46,462 bases of DNA from a bacterium (GCA_021847925.1 JAJZNI010000100.1:18617-65078); one strand, 5' to 3'. Positions 38,066-45,846 are shown, numbered from the stretch's first letter. Program-made: numbers and translations. Notes: a model not told the origin generated them from the letters alone.

Positions 38066-39226
38066 GTGAGGCAGCTCCACGCCGGCGACGTCGTCGCCGT
38101 CACGCTCCCGCCGGGCGAGCGCTGGCGCGAGGTGGTCGCCGAAGCCTGGGAGGCGGAGGCCGCGCTCCTCCCCGTCGATCACCGGCTGCCCGCGCCCGTC
38201 CGCCGGGAGCTCCTCGCCCGCGCCCGCCCGACGGTCGCGGCGGGCCCCGGGGGCTGGACGCGGGCGCGGGGAGGGACCCCCGCCGATCCCTCGGTCGCGC
38301 TGGTCATCGCCACCTCGGGGTCGACGCGGCGGCCGCGGCTCGTGCAGCTCTCCCGGGACGCCGTGACCTCCGCCGTGCGCGCCTCGCTCAGCGCCCTCGG
38401 AGCGGGGCCGGGCGACGGCTGGGTGAGCTGCCTGCCCCTCGCCCACGTCGGCGGCCTCCTCGTGGTCCTGCGCGGACTGCTCGGCGAGGTGCCGGTGCGC
38501 TTCCGCCCTCCCGGCGACATCGCTCCCGAGCCGGGGCTGCCCTTCATCTCGCTGGTGCCGACCCAGCTCGTCCGCGCCCTGGATGCCGGCGTCGACCTGA
38601 GCGGCTACCGGGCCATGCTCGTGGGTGGGAGCGGCCTGCCCCCCGCAGCCCGCGAGCGGGCGGCCGCCGCCGGCGCTCCCGCGATCGAGACCTACGGGCA
38701 GACCGAGAGCTGCGGCGGCGTCGTCTACGGGGGCGTCCCGCTCCCCGGCGTGACGGTGCGCATCTCGGAGGGGGGCGAGATCGAGCTGGGCGGGCCGACC
38801 CTGATGAGCGGTTACCGGGACGCTGCCGGGGAGCCCCTCACCCCGGACGGATGGCTGCCCACCGGTGACGCCGGGTGGATCGACGCGGCCGGCCGGCTCC
38901 ACGTCCGCGGTCGCATCGACCAGGTGATCGTCACGGGCGGCGAGAAGGTGTGGCCCGGCGACGTCGAGGCGGTGCTGCGCACCCACCCGGACGTCGCCGA
39001 CTGCGCGGTCTTCGCCCGGCCCGACCGCGAGTGGGGCGAGCGCGTCGTCGCCGCGGTGGTGGCGCGTGACCCCGCCTCCCCGCCCGGGCTGGAGGCGCTG
39101 CGCGATCACGTGGGGGATGCGCTCGGCCGGCATCGCGCGCCGCGCGAGCTGGTGGTCGTCCCCCGGCTCCCGCGCACGGCCCTCGGCAAGCTGCGCCGCT
39201 CGGCGCTGCCGGGGCTCGGAGACTGA
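38066..39226 (+). CDS. menE: MenE, o-succinylbenzoate-CoA ligase
   Basis: A 386-residue acyl-CoA ligase. It activates o-succinylbenzoate with ATP and CoA. The P-loop is [13 protein letters not shown], the adenylate motif [16 protein letters not shown], then [19 protein letters not shown] with the hinge, and the catalytic Lys in [10 protein letters not shown] near the end. It is shorter than the Bacillus enzyme (about 490), lacking much of the N-terminal subdomain, as in actinobacterial MenE. The GTG start is fixed by the -10 hexamer just upstream. First gene of the plus-strand men-murE unit. Confidence 0.92.
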   Translation: MRQLHAGDVVAVTLPPGERWREVVAEAWEAEAALLPVDHRLPAPVRRELLARARPTVAAGPGGWTRARGGTPADPSVALVIATSGSTRRPRLVQLSRDAVTSAVRASLSALGAGPGDGWVSCLPLAHVGGLLVVLRGLLGEVPVRFRPPGDIAPEPGLPFISLVPTQLVRALDAGVDLSGYRAMLVGGSGLPPAARERAAAAGAPAIETYGQTESCGGVVYGGVPLPGVTVRISEGGEIELGGPTLMSGYRDAAGEPLTPDGWLPTGDAGWIDAAGRLHVRGRIDQVIVTGGEKVWPGDVEAVLRTHPDVADCAVFARPDREWGERVVAAVVARDPASPPGLEALRDHVGDALGRHRAPRELVVVPRLPRTALGKLRRSALPGLGD

Positions 39227-39299
39227 GTCCGCCCCCCCCGCGCTCCGGGACGGGACGCCCGCGCCGTTCCGCTCCGGCGTGGCGGTGTCCGCGCCGCGG

Positions 39300-39323
39300 C
39301 CGCTCGGGCGCCGGCCGGAGCGG
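39300..39323 (+). terminator. Possible hairpin between menE and menG
   Basis: CCGCTC and GAGCGG form a six-base stem whose loop contains the self-complementary GGCGCCGGCC. It lies in the 128-base gap between menE and menG, so menG may have its own promoter. Weak evidence. Confidence 0.25.
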
Positions 39324-39354
39324 TGGCGCGGTGCCGCTCGGCGATGATGGGGAG

Positions 39355-40050
39355 GTGAGCGCCTCCGCCCCGCTTCCCCCCGCCGCCGAGAAGGCCCGGG
39401 CCGTGGAGGAGATGTTCGATCGCATCGCCCCCCGCTACGAGCTCATGAACCACCTGATGACCGGCGGGCTCGACATCCTCTGGCGGCGCCGGGCGGTGCG
39501 CGAGCTGCGCCTCGCCCCGGGGTCCCTGGTCGTGGACCTCGCCTGCGGCACCGGCGACCTCTGCCGCGAGCTGGGCAGGCACGGCTATCGCAGCATCGGC
39601 GTGGACAGCTCGGCGGGGATGCTGGCCCGGGCCCGAGGCGCGGAGCGCTTCCTGCGCGCCGACATCCTCGACCTGCCCCTCGAGACGGCGAGCGTCGACG
39701 GCGCGACCAGCGGCTTCGCACTGCGCAACGTGACCGACATCCCCCGCTGCGCGGCCGAGATGGCGCGGGTGGTCCGGCCCGGCGGCCGGATCGCGGTGAT
39801 CGACCTCGCCGAGGCGCGCCCGGTGACGCGCTGGATCCGCTCCACCTGGGTCGAGAGGGTGGTTCCCCGTCTCGGCGCGCTCCTCTCCGACGGCGACGCC
39901 TACCGGTACCTCCCCGCCTCGACCGCGTACCTGCCGCAGGGGGAGCAGCTGCTGGCCACCTTCCGCGCCGCCGGCTTCCGCAACGTGCGGCGCCTGCTGC
40001 TCGGCCTCGGGACCGTCCAGCTCCTGGTGGGCACGCGGGATCGCTCGTGA
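39355..40050 (+). CDS. menG: MenG/UbiE, demethylmenaquinone methyltransferase
   Basis: A 231-residue SAM-dependent methyltransferase that performs the last step of menaquinone synthesis. It shows VEEMFDRIAPRYELMNHLMT, the SAM motif VVDLACGTGDL, GVDSSAGML, the UbiE signature GFALRNVTD, and RVVRPGGRIAVIDLAE. The C-terminal YRYLPASTAYLPQGEQL is also typical. The GTG chosen follows GATGATGGGGAG, where GATGAT (39342-39347) could be a -10 hexamer at leaderless distance; another GTG at 39331 is in frame and adds eight residues. Confidence 0.94.
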   Translation: MSASAPLPPAAEKARAVEEMFDRIAPRYELMNHLMTGGLDILWRRRAVRELRLAPGSLVVDLACGTGDLCRELGRHGYRSIGVDSSAGMLARARGAERFLRADILDLPLETASVDGATSGFALRNVTDIPRCAAEMARVVRPGGRIAVIDLAEARPVTRWIRSTWVERVVPRLGALLSDGDAYRYLPASTAYLPQGEQLLATFRAAGFRNVRRLLLGLGTVQLLVGTRDRS

Positions 40051-40072
40051 GCCCGGCCGCTTCCGGTCCCCG

Positions 40073-41344
40073 ATGACCACCGCCCCGCGAACGTCGTCCG
40101 CGCAGGGGCCGGAGGCGGCGTGCCCCCGTCCCGCGGCCGCCCCCCAGGGCCGTCCCGCCGCTCCGGTCCGGGACCTGCTCGCCGGGTGGGAGCCGGGCGA
40201 CTTCCTCCTCGAGCGCTGGGGCGGGGGGGTGCTGGCCCGGGGGGTGGCCCATCGCATCGAGATCCCGGCCGGCGCGGAGCTGCCCCGCCGCGCCGCGCGG
40301 TTCGCGGCCCGCGCCCTCGCCTCCTCCGGCACCGCCGCGGGGATGGTGGTCGGGGCGCTGCCGTTCGGTGGGGAGGCCCCCGCCGAGCTGGTCGTCCCGG
40401 CCGCCGTGACCTGGTCGCCCCCGGCGGGGGACCGGGGGCGGGGCTTCGTGCCCGCCGCGTCCCCCGCCGCCACCCTCCCGGCCCCGCGCCCGCCGGCGCA
40501 CGCGGCTGCGCCGATGGCCTGGCGAGCCATGCCCTCGGCGGCGGACTTCGCCGCGAGCGTGGGCGAGGCGATCCGGAGGATCCGTGCCGGCGAGCTGGAG
40601 AAGGTCGTCCTCGCGCGTGCCCTGCGCGGCCCCAACCCGGGCGTGGACGCCCGCGCCCTGCTCGGGGCCCTGCGCGCGGCGGACCCCGGCGCCCATGTCT
40701 TCGCCGCCTCCGCCGGCCCGGGTCGCGTCTTCCTCGGAGCCACCCACGAGACCCTGGTCCGGCGCGCCGGCCCCTCGGTGCTGGCGCTGCCCCAGGCCGG
40801 TACCGCCGCGCGCTCCCCCGACCCCGTCCGGGATCGGGAGGCGGCGGCGGCGCTGGCCGGCTCGGAGAAGGAGCGGCACGAGCACGCCATCGTGGTCGAT
40901 GCCGTGACCGAGAGCCTGGCCCCGTTCTGCTCCGAGCTCCGCGCCGACCCCGAGCCGCGCCTCGTGGCGACCTCGGCGGTGTGGCACCTGGAGAGCCGGG
41001 TGGAGGGCCGGCTCCGCGGATCGCCCGGCGCGCTGGATCTCGCAGCCGCGCTCCACCCCACGCCGGCCGTCTGCGGGAGCCCGACGCCGGTCGCGCGCCG
41101 TCTCATCGCCGAGCTGGAACCCGAGGCGCGCGGTCTCTACGGCGGGCTCGCGGGCTGGATGGACGCGCGCGGCGACGGTGAGTGGGTGGTGAGCCTCCGC
41201 TGCGCGCTGCTCGACCCGGGGGGCGTGCTGCTCCACGCGGGGGTCGGGGTCGTCGCCGAGTCCGACCCGGACGCCGAGGTGGCCGAGACCGACGCCAAGT
41301 TCCGCACCGTGCTCGACGCCGTGCGTGCCCTCGGGCTCTCCTGA
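40073..41344 (+). CDS. menF: MenF, menaquinone-specific isochorismate synthase
   Basis: A 423-residue chorismate-using enzyme of the MenF/EntC/TrpE family. It isomerises chorismate to isochorismate, the entry step. The C-terminal catalytic domain shows GELEKVVLARALRGP, FLGATHETLVRR, then the LPQAGTAAR loop, SEKERHEHAIVVDAV (catalytic Glu/His region), HPTPAVCGSPTPVA, and GLYGGLAGWMDARGDGEWVV. GVVAESDPDAEVAETDAKF near the end is the usual terminal motif. The N-terminal region, about 150 residues, is variable. The gene lies in the men locus, which favours menaquinone over siderophore synthesis. murE begins two bases after its stop. Confidence 0.92.
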   Translation: MTTAPRTSSAQGPEAACPRPAAAPQGRPAAPVRDLLAGWEPGDFLLERWGGGVLARGVAHRIEIPAGAELPRRAARFAARALASSGTAAGMVVGALPFGGEAPAELVVPAAVTWSPPAGDRGRGFVPAASPAATLPAPRPPAHAAAPMAWRAMPSAADFAASVGEAIRRIRAGELEKVVLARALRGPNPGVDARALLGALRAADPGAHVFAASAGPGRVFLGATHETLVRRAGPSVLALPQAGTAARSPDPVRDREAAAALAGSEKERHEHAIVVDAVTESLAPFCSELRADPEPRLVATSAVWHLESRVEGRLRGSPGALDLAAALHPTPAVCGSPTPVARRLIAELEPEARGLYGGLAGWMDARGDGEWVVSLRCALLDPGGVLLHAGVGVVAESDPDAEVAETDAKFRTVLDAVRALGLS

Positions 41345-41346
41345 TC

Positions 41347-42855
41347 GTGCGGCTTCAGCGGCTGCTTCGCGCAGCGGGGCTCGCGGCCCCCGCCGGGCCC
41401 GGCCCCGACGTGGTCGCGGTCGAACAGGACTCGCGGCGCTGCCGCCCCGGCGCGATCTTCGTCGCCGTACCGGGACTCCGAGTCGACGGGCACCGCTTCG
41501 CCGCCGACGCGGTCCGCGCCGGCGCCGTGGCCGTGGTGGCGGAGCGCCCCCCCGACCCGCCGATCCCCGCCGCCACGCCGCTCGTCCTCGCCGCGGACTG
41601 CCGTCGGGCCCTGAGCGCCCTCGCCGCGGAGCTGGCCGGCCATCCCTCCCGGCGGATGATCGTCGCCGGCATCACCGGGACGGACGGCAAGACCACCACC
41701 ACCACCATGCTCTGGGCCGCGTGGCGCGCGGCCGGCGAGCGCGCCCTGAGCCTCACCACCGTCGATCGCCGCATCGGTGACGAGGTGCGCGCCAATCCCG
41801 AGCACGTGACCACCCTCGAGGCGCCCGAGCTGCACGCGCTGCTCGCCGAGGCAGCCGGGGCGGGCTGCTCGCGCGCCGCCGTGGAGACCTCGTCGCACGC
41901 TCTTCTGCTGCACCGCGTCGACGACGTCGACTATGACGTCGCGGTGTACACGCGCATCACCTCGGAGCACCTCGACCTCCACGGGACGCGGGAGGCGTAC
42001 CTGCGCAGCAAGGCGCGCCTGCTGGAGCTGGTGGGCACCCGCGCCGGCGGTCTCGCCGTCCTCGACCGGGACGACGACTTCGCCTTCCCGGTGCTCGCGC
42101 GCGCCCCCGTCTCGAGACGGCTCACCTGCAGCGTCGCGGGGGCGCCCGACGCCGACCTGGTTCTCGAGAGCGCCCATGTTGTTGACAATTGTGTCCATAT
42201 GGTGGCGGCCACGCCCTGGGGCCGGGCCTCCATCGATCTGCGCATGGCGGGCCGCTTCAACGCCGCCAACGCCCTGGCGGCGCTGGGAGCCGCCTGCGGC
42301 ACGGGCGCTCCCCTGGAGGACGCGGCGCGGGGGATCGCCGCTCTCGAGGCGGTGCGCGGGCGGATGGAGAGGGTCGCCCTGGGCCAGCCCTTCGCCGTGC
42401 TGATCGACTACGCCCACACCGCCGCGGCGCTGGAGGCGGTGCTGGCCGAGCTGCGTCCCGCCACCCGGGGCAGGCTGTGGGTGGTGTTCGGGTCGGCGGG
42501 CGAGCGCGACCGGCAGAAGCGGCCCGCCATGGGAGCCGTGGCGGCCCGGCTGGCCGACGCCCTGGTGATCACCGACGAGGACCCGCGCGCCGAGGACCGC
42601 ATGGCGATCCTGGAGGAGATCGCGGCGGGGGCGGAGGCGGCGGGAGCCGTCCGCGGCGATCGCCTCCACATCGTCCCCGACCGCGCCGAGGCGATCTGGT
42701 TCGCGGTGGGGCGGTTGGGCCCCGGAGACACCCTCGTGCTCGCCGGCAAGGGCCACGAGCGGACCATCGAGGTCGAGGGCGGTGCGCTCCCCTGGGACGA
42801 GCGTGCCGCCGCGGAGCGAGCCCTGCGCCGCCTCGGCTGGGGGCCGGCCCCCTAG
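41347..42855 (+). CDS. murE: MurE-type UDP-MurNAc-tripeptide ligase
   Basis: A 502-residue Mur ligase. It adds the third amino acid to UDP-MurNAc-dipeptide in the cytoplasm. The N-terminal domain has QDSRRCRPGAIFVAVPGL and DGHRFAADAV. The ATP loop is GITGTDGKTTTT (Lys115), with Asp where most MurE have Asn. YTRITSEHLDLHGTREAYL and LIDYAHTAAALEAVL follow. The amino-acid motif reads TDEDPRAED (Asp410-Arg414), unlike DNPR of diaminopimelate enzymes, so the third residue may not be meso-DAP. It is not in a dcw cluster but directly follows menF. The stop codon shares CTAG with the convergent LacI-like gene. Confidence 0.88.
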   Translation: MRLQRLLRAAGLAAPAGPGPDVVAVEQDSRRCRPGAIFVAVPGLRVDGHRFAADAVRAGAVAVVAERPPDPPIPAATPLVLAADCRRALSALAAELAGHPSRRMIVAGITGTDGKTTTTTMLWAAWRAAGERALSLTTVDRRIGDEVRANPEHVTTLEAPELHALLAEAAGAGCSRAAVETSSHALLLHRVDDVDYDVAVYTRITSEHLDLHGTREAYLRSKARLLELVGTRAGGLAVLDRDDDFAFPVLARAPVSRRLTCSVAGAPDADLVLESAHVVDNCVHMVAATPWGRASIDLRMAGRFNAANALAALGAACGTGAPLEDAARGIAALEAVRGRMERVALGQPFAVLIDYAHTAAALEAVLAELRPATRGRLWVVFGSAGERDRQKRPAMGAVAARLADALVITDEDPRAEDRMAILEEIAAGAEAAGAVRGDRLHIVPDRAEAIWFAVGRLGPGDTLVLAGKGHERTIEVEGGALPWDERAAAERALRRLGWGPAP

Positions 42856-43805
42856 GCTCGGAGCCGGACGCTCAGGTTGCCCGCGGTGGGGGCGGAGGAG
42901 AGCCGCACCTCCAGCCGGGTGCTGAGGATCACCTTGCGCGGGGGCTGCCCCGGCGCGCTCAGCGCGCTGAGGACGAGCCGGCCCATCTCCCGGCCCTGCT
43001 CCTCGACCGGCTGCCGGACGCTGGTGAGCGGTGGCTGGAGCGTCGCGGCCATCGGGTCGTCGTCGAAGCCGACCACGGCCACGTCCTCCGGTACGCGCCG
43101 GCCCGCCTCGGCGAGGACCTCGAGGGCCCCGGCGGCCATGAGGTCGGAGGCGACGAAGACCGCGTCGAGCTGCGGGCGCTTGATCAGCAGAAAGCGCATC
43201 GCCCTCATTCCCCCGGCGCGCGTGAAGTCGCCCGGCTCGATCAGCGCCTGGTCCACCTCGAGGCCCGCGGCGGTGAGGCCCTCGCGGTAGCCGCGCAGCC
43301 TGTCCTCGCCGGCCGCGATGTCCCGCCGGCCGGTGATGGTGGCGATGCTGCGCCGGCCGCCGCCGGCCAGGTGGGTGACGGCATGCGCCGCCCCCGCCAC
43401 GTTGTCCACGTCCACGTAGCTGAAGCGCTCCGCGTTGCTGGGACGCCCCGCGAAGACCAGCGGGATGCCGCGGGCGACGAGCGCCGCGGGCAGGGGATGG
43501 GCGCCGGGCACCGAGACCAGCGCGGCCCCGTCCACGCACCCGGAGGTCAGGTAGCGCTCCGCCCGCCGGCTCTCGGTGCCGCTCGGGGCTCCGACCACGA
43601 GCAGCTGGAGCTCCCGCTGCTGGAGGACGTCGTCGAGGCCGCGCACCAGCCGGGCCAGGTACGGGTCGTTGAATATGAGGTCAAAGGGCTCGGCGATCAC
43701 GAGCGCCACCGCGCCGGCGCGCCGCGGCGCGGGCGACCGTTCCAGCCCCCTCTCCTCCGTGGCCGGCGAGAAGGCCGGCCTCGCGAAGGGTCCGCGATCA
43801 GCCAT
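42852..43805 (-). CDS. LacI-type sugar-binding domain protein lacking the DNA-binding domain
   Basis: A 317-residue protein. From about residue 30 it matches the periplasmic-binding-protein-like effector domain of LacI/GalR regulators: AVALVIAEPFDLIFNDPYLARL, CVDGAALVSVPG, GIPLVFAGRP, SYVDVDNVAGAAHAVTHL, DAVFVASDLMAAGALEVL and VPEDVAVVGFDDDPMAATLQPPLTSV (shown in pieces up to 20). The N-terminal helix-turn-helix expected before it is absent. GAGGTG lies just before the ATG and an in-frame stop lies three codons upstream, so the missing domain is not a start-choice error. No HTH is readable in other frames over the next 140 bases. No signal peptide is seen, which speaks against a transport-binding protein. 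It may be a decayed regulator or a ligand-binding partner. Confidence 0.8.
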   Translation of the reverse strand: MADRGPFARPAFSPATEERGLERSPAPRRAGAVALVIAEPFDLIFNDPYLARLVRGLDDVLQQRELQLLVVGAPSGTESRRAERYLTSGCVDGAALVSVPGAHPLPAALVARGIPLVFAGRPSNAERFSYVDVDNVAGAAHAVTHLAGGGRRSIATITGRRDIAAGEDRLRGYREGLTAAGLEVDQALIEPGDFTRAGGMRAMRFLLIKRPQLDAVFVASDLMAAGALEVLAEAGRRVPEDVAVVGFDDDPMAATLQPPLTSVRQPVEEQGREMGRLVLSALSAPGQPPRKVILSTRLEVRLSSAPTAGNLSVRLRA

Positions 43806-43943
43806 GGCACCTCATGCTTTCACGCCGGCGCGCCCCGGGTGACGGCGCCCCGGTCGCGATCGTGCGCCGACGGGGTCACAACCTGGCGCGGTGCGGTGGC
43901 GGCCATCCCCGGCGGGAGCGCCGGGGGCCGCGAGAGCGCCCGG

Positions 43944-44252
43944 CTATCCGGGCGCGGCCCGCCGCGCCCGCTTGCGGGCGGCGCCCAGCGCCCGCTCCGC
44001 CTCCACACCCGCGCCGCGCTCCGCTCGTTCATCCGCCTGCCTCAGGGTTGCCAGGAAGCGCTGGCTCTGCCCGAGCAGGTGACCTCCCAGGTCGGCCTCG
44101 TCGACCGGGGCGATCATCGCCACCAACCGGCCGCTGCGGGTGATCAGGGCCGGGCGGCCCGAGATCATCAGCCCCTCGAGGACCTCGGCGAGGTCGCGCC
44201 GCAGCTCCCGGAGGTTCACCACCTGCATCGGCCGAAGATTGTCACACATCAT
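43944..44252 (-). CDS. Phd/YefM-type antitoxin
   Basis: A 102-residue protein with the Phd/YefM pattern: VVNLRELRRDLAEVLEGL, RPALITRSGRLVAMIAPVDE, then a charged C-terminal tail (residues about 60-102, rich in Ala, Glu and Arg) that would wrap the toxin. Such antitoxins bind their operator with the N-terminal fold. The ATG used overlaps the toxin gene by 11 bases; an internal ATG at 44228 (MQVVNLREL) fits the family start better and would leave a gap of 13 bases. It is second in the operon, after the toxin. Confidence 0.78.
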   Translation of the reverse strand: MMCDNLRPMQVVNLRELRRDLAEVLEGLMISGRPALITRSGRLVAMIAPVDEADLGGHLLGQSQRFLATLRQADERAERGAGVEAERALGAARKRARRAAPG

Positions 44253-44258
44253 TTGACA
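44240..44258. repeat. Inverted repeat TGTCA-N9-TGACA at the toxin-antitoxin junction
   Basis: Two five-base arms, 44240-44244 and 44254-44258, surround the antitoxin ATG and the toxin stop codon. It could be a small mRNA hairpin at the antitoxin start or an operator half-site pair. The AT-rich stretch stands out from the surroundings. Confidence 0.4.
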
Positions 44259-44532
44259 GACGCCCGGGCCCCTCCTGTACGATCCGCGCCAACTCGCGCC
44301 GGGTCACGATGCGCCCGACGTAGCAGTCTCCATCGCGCAGAGGTCGGAACACTATCCAGTGCCCCTCCACCGCCAGCACCCGCCAGGGGTCGAGACCCCT
44401 GAGCGGGGTGACGTCCGGGCCGCCGCCGCGGTCGCCGTCCAGGGCGGCGAGCGCACGGCGGAGCTGGGCGAAGTGGGGGCGGGGCACCTGATCCAGGTCG
44501 GCCTCCGCCAGGGGGTCCAGGCGTACCGTCAC
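44242..44532 (-). CDS. RelE/ParE-superfamily toxin
   Basis: A 96-residue basic protein. Its pattern is that of RelE/ParE toxins: MTVRLDPLAEADLDQVP, a helix with FAQLRRALAAL, the LRGLDPWRVLAVEGHWIVF strand pair, and the closing YVGRIVTRRELARIV. RelE members cut mRNA on the ribosome while ParE members poison gyrase; the sequence does not decide between them. The GTG start lies eight bases after a TAGCCT -10 hexamer (44541-44546, minus strand), so the mRNA may be leaderless. It precedes its antitoxin, the HigBA-like order. Confidence 0.75.
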   Translation of the reverse strand: MTVRLDPLAEADLDQVPRPHFAQLRRALAALDGDRGGGPDVTPLRGLDPWRVLAVEGHWIVFRPLRDGDCYVGRIVTRRELARIVQEGPGRLSNDV

Positions 44533-44540
44533 GGGCCCGC

Positions 44541-44546
44541 AGGCTA
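44541..44546 (-). promoter_or_regulatory. -10 element of the toxin-antitoxin operon
   Basis: The minus strand reads TAGCCT, eight bases before the toxin GTG. It lies in the 35-base gap shared with the divergent orphan gene. Confidence 0.4.
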
Positions 44547-44567
44547 CGCGATACGAGCGTCAGCGCG

Positions 44568-44879
44568 GTGCCGGCCGTGAATGAGGATCCGGGCGACCTC
44601 CGCGAGCTCGAGCGGCTCTTCCTGGGCGATGGCCCCTCAGCGCGAGCCCGTGCCGCCCTCGCCAGCGCCGACCGCATGTGCCGGGAGCTCGCCGAGCACA
44701 TCGAGGCCGAGATCGTGCACGACCTCACGACCATCGGTGTGGCCCTCGACCTGGCCGCCGAGCAGGACCTGGTGAGCGACGACCCGCGGAGCCCGCTGAC
44801 CGCCCGCCGCCGCTCCATCCAGCAGTGCGCGCGCCTGCTCAGCGCCGTCGCCGAGCAGCTCGCGCCGCCCGGCGGCTGA
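44568..44879 (+). CDS. Small helical protein of unknown function
   Basis: A 103-residue protein with no recognised family. The helical middle AEHIEAEIVHDLTTIGVALDL loosely recalls the DHp helix of histidine kinases (HDLxxIxxALDL), but there is no ATPase domain. A second helix with RRSIQQCARLLSAVAEQLA follows. It could be a small phosphotransfer or dimerisation protein; this is speculation. The start is not clear: GTG at 44568 or GTG at 44577 are both possible and neither has a good Shine-Dalgarno sequence. It is divergent from the toxin gene and convergent with rsmG. The reading frame has the GC-rich third positions of a real gene. Confidence 0.5.
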   Translation: MPAVNEDPGDLRELERLFLGDGPSARARAALASADRMCRELAEHIEAEIVHDLTTIGVALDLAAEQDLVSDDPRSPLTARRRSIQQCARLLSAVAEQLAPPGG

Positions 44880-44894
44880 CGCCCGCTGCCCGGC

Positions 44895-45617
44895 TCATGC
44901 CCCGAGGGGGTGCCGCGACGGCAGGCCGGGGCGTCGTGGGAAGCGCTCCGGCGTCGCGGCCACCTTGGTGATCGCGAGGATCCCGTGCCCCACCTCCCGC
45001 GGCTCGCCCCCCCCGCACGCCGCCGCGGCGGCCGCGGCCCGATCCGCCTCGGCCGCCGCGTCGCCCACCAGGGCGACGAGACGGCCTCCCCGCCGCAGCA
45101 GGGGAAGGGCGAGCTCGCAGAGCACCGCGACCGGAGCCGCCGCGCGGGACACCGCCAGCTCGTAGCCGGCGCGGTGGGCGGGGTCGCGACCCACGTCCTC
45201 CGCGCGCAGGGCCAGCACCGTCACCCCCCGGCAGCCGCACACCCCGGCCGCGTGGACCAGGAAGCCGGCGCGGCGGCGGTCCGACTCCACCAGGGTCACC
45301 CGGAGGTCGGGCCGGAGCACGGCAAGCACCAACCCGGGGACGCCTCCCCCTGATCCGACGTCGACGACCCGAGCCCCCGCCGCCGGGGCGGCGGCCTCGA
45401 GCAGGCGGCGGCTCTCGCCGATGTGGCGGCGCTCCGCCTCCGAGCGGGGCACGGCGGTGAGATTGATCCGAGCGCTCCAGAGATACAGCTCGTCGAGGTA
45501 GCGGCGCAGCACCGCGCCCGTCGGATCCTCGGGGGCGTCCGCGCCCGGCTGCCGCTCCCGGGCGGCCGTCCCCGTGACCGGATCCCTTCCCCCGGCCGGC
45601 GGCCTCCGTGCCATCAT
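44895..45617 (-). CDS. rsmG: RsmG, 16S rRNA (guanine-N7)-methyltransferase
   Basis: A 240-residue SAM-dependent enzyme that methylates G527 of 16S rRNA. The core shows YLDELYLWSARINLTAV, RHIGESRRLLEA, the SAM motif VVDVGSGGGVPGLVLAVL, VTLVESDRRRAGFL, and YELAVSRAAAPVAVL. A disordered-looking N-terminal extension of about 35 residues precedes the fold. GGTGAGGAG lies directly before the two adjacent ATG codons. Loss of this enzyme gives low-level streptomycin resistance in other bacteria. It is often near the replication origin with parAB or gidA, none of which are seen here. Confidence 0.93.
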   Translation of the reverse strand: MMARRPPAGGRDPVTGTAARERQPGADAPEDPTGAVLRRYLDELYLWSARINLTAVPRSEAERRHIGESRRLLEAAAPAAGARVVDVGSGGGVPGLVLAVLRPDLRVTLVESDRRRAGFLVHAAGVCGCRGVTVLALRAEDVGRDPAHRAGYELAVSRAAAPVAVLCELALPLLRRGGRLVALVGDAAAEADRAAAAAAACGGGEPREVGHGILAITKVAATPERFPRRPGLPSRHPLGA

Positions 45618-45652
45618 CTCCTCACCTGGCAGGACGACCCCCGGAGGACCCG

Positions 45653-45838
45653 ATGGCCACGCCCAACCCGTGCCCCCGCTGCGGCGCCCCGCGTCTCACC
45701 GTCATCTACTACGGCTCCGACGGTACCGCCATCGGCGGCCGTCTCGAGTGCACCCAGTGCGGCCCGCGGCATGCGGTCGAGCTGGTCCGCGTTCCGGACG
45801 ACGTCCGCAACCGGCTCCTCGAGCGCCGGGCGTCGTAG
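45653..45838 (+). CDS. Small zinc-ribbon protein
   Basis: A 61-residue protein with two CxxC knuckles, CPRCGAP near the N terminus and CTQCGPRH about 25 residues later, that should bind one zinc ion. Between them lies VIYYGSDGTAIGGRLE. The C terminus is charged (DDVRNRLLERR). GGAGGA lies about six bases before the ATG, the best Shine-Dalgarno sequence in this part of the window, so an upstream in-frame GTG (45608) was not used. The function is unknown; a nucleic-acid- or protein-binding role is possible. It diverges from rsmG by 35 bases. Confidence 0.7.
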   Translation: MATPNPCPRCGAPRLTVIYYGSDGTAIGGRLECTQCGPRHAVELVRVPDDVRNRLLERRAS

Positions 45839-45846
45839 TCCGGTCA

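Noticed and set aside
39106-41236. Long minus-strand frames of about 600-666 codons opposite menG and menF
   Set aside because: They are shadows of the men genes; no motifs, and low-complexity Arg/Pro/Gly content.
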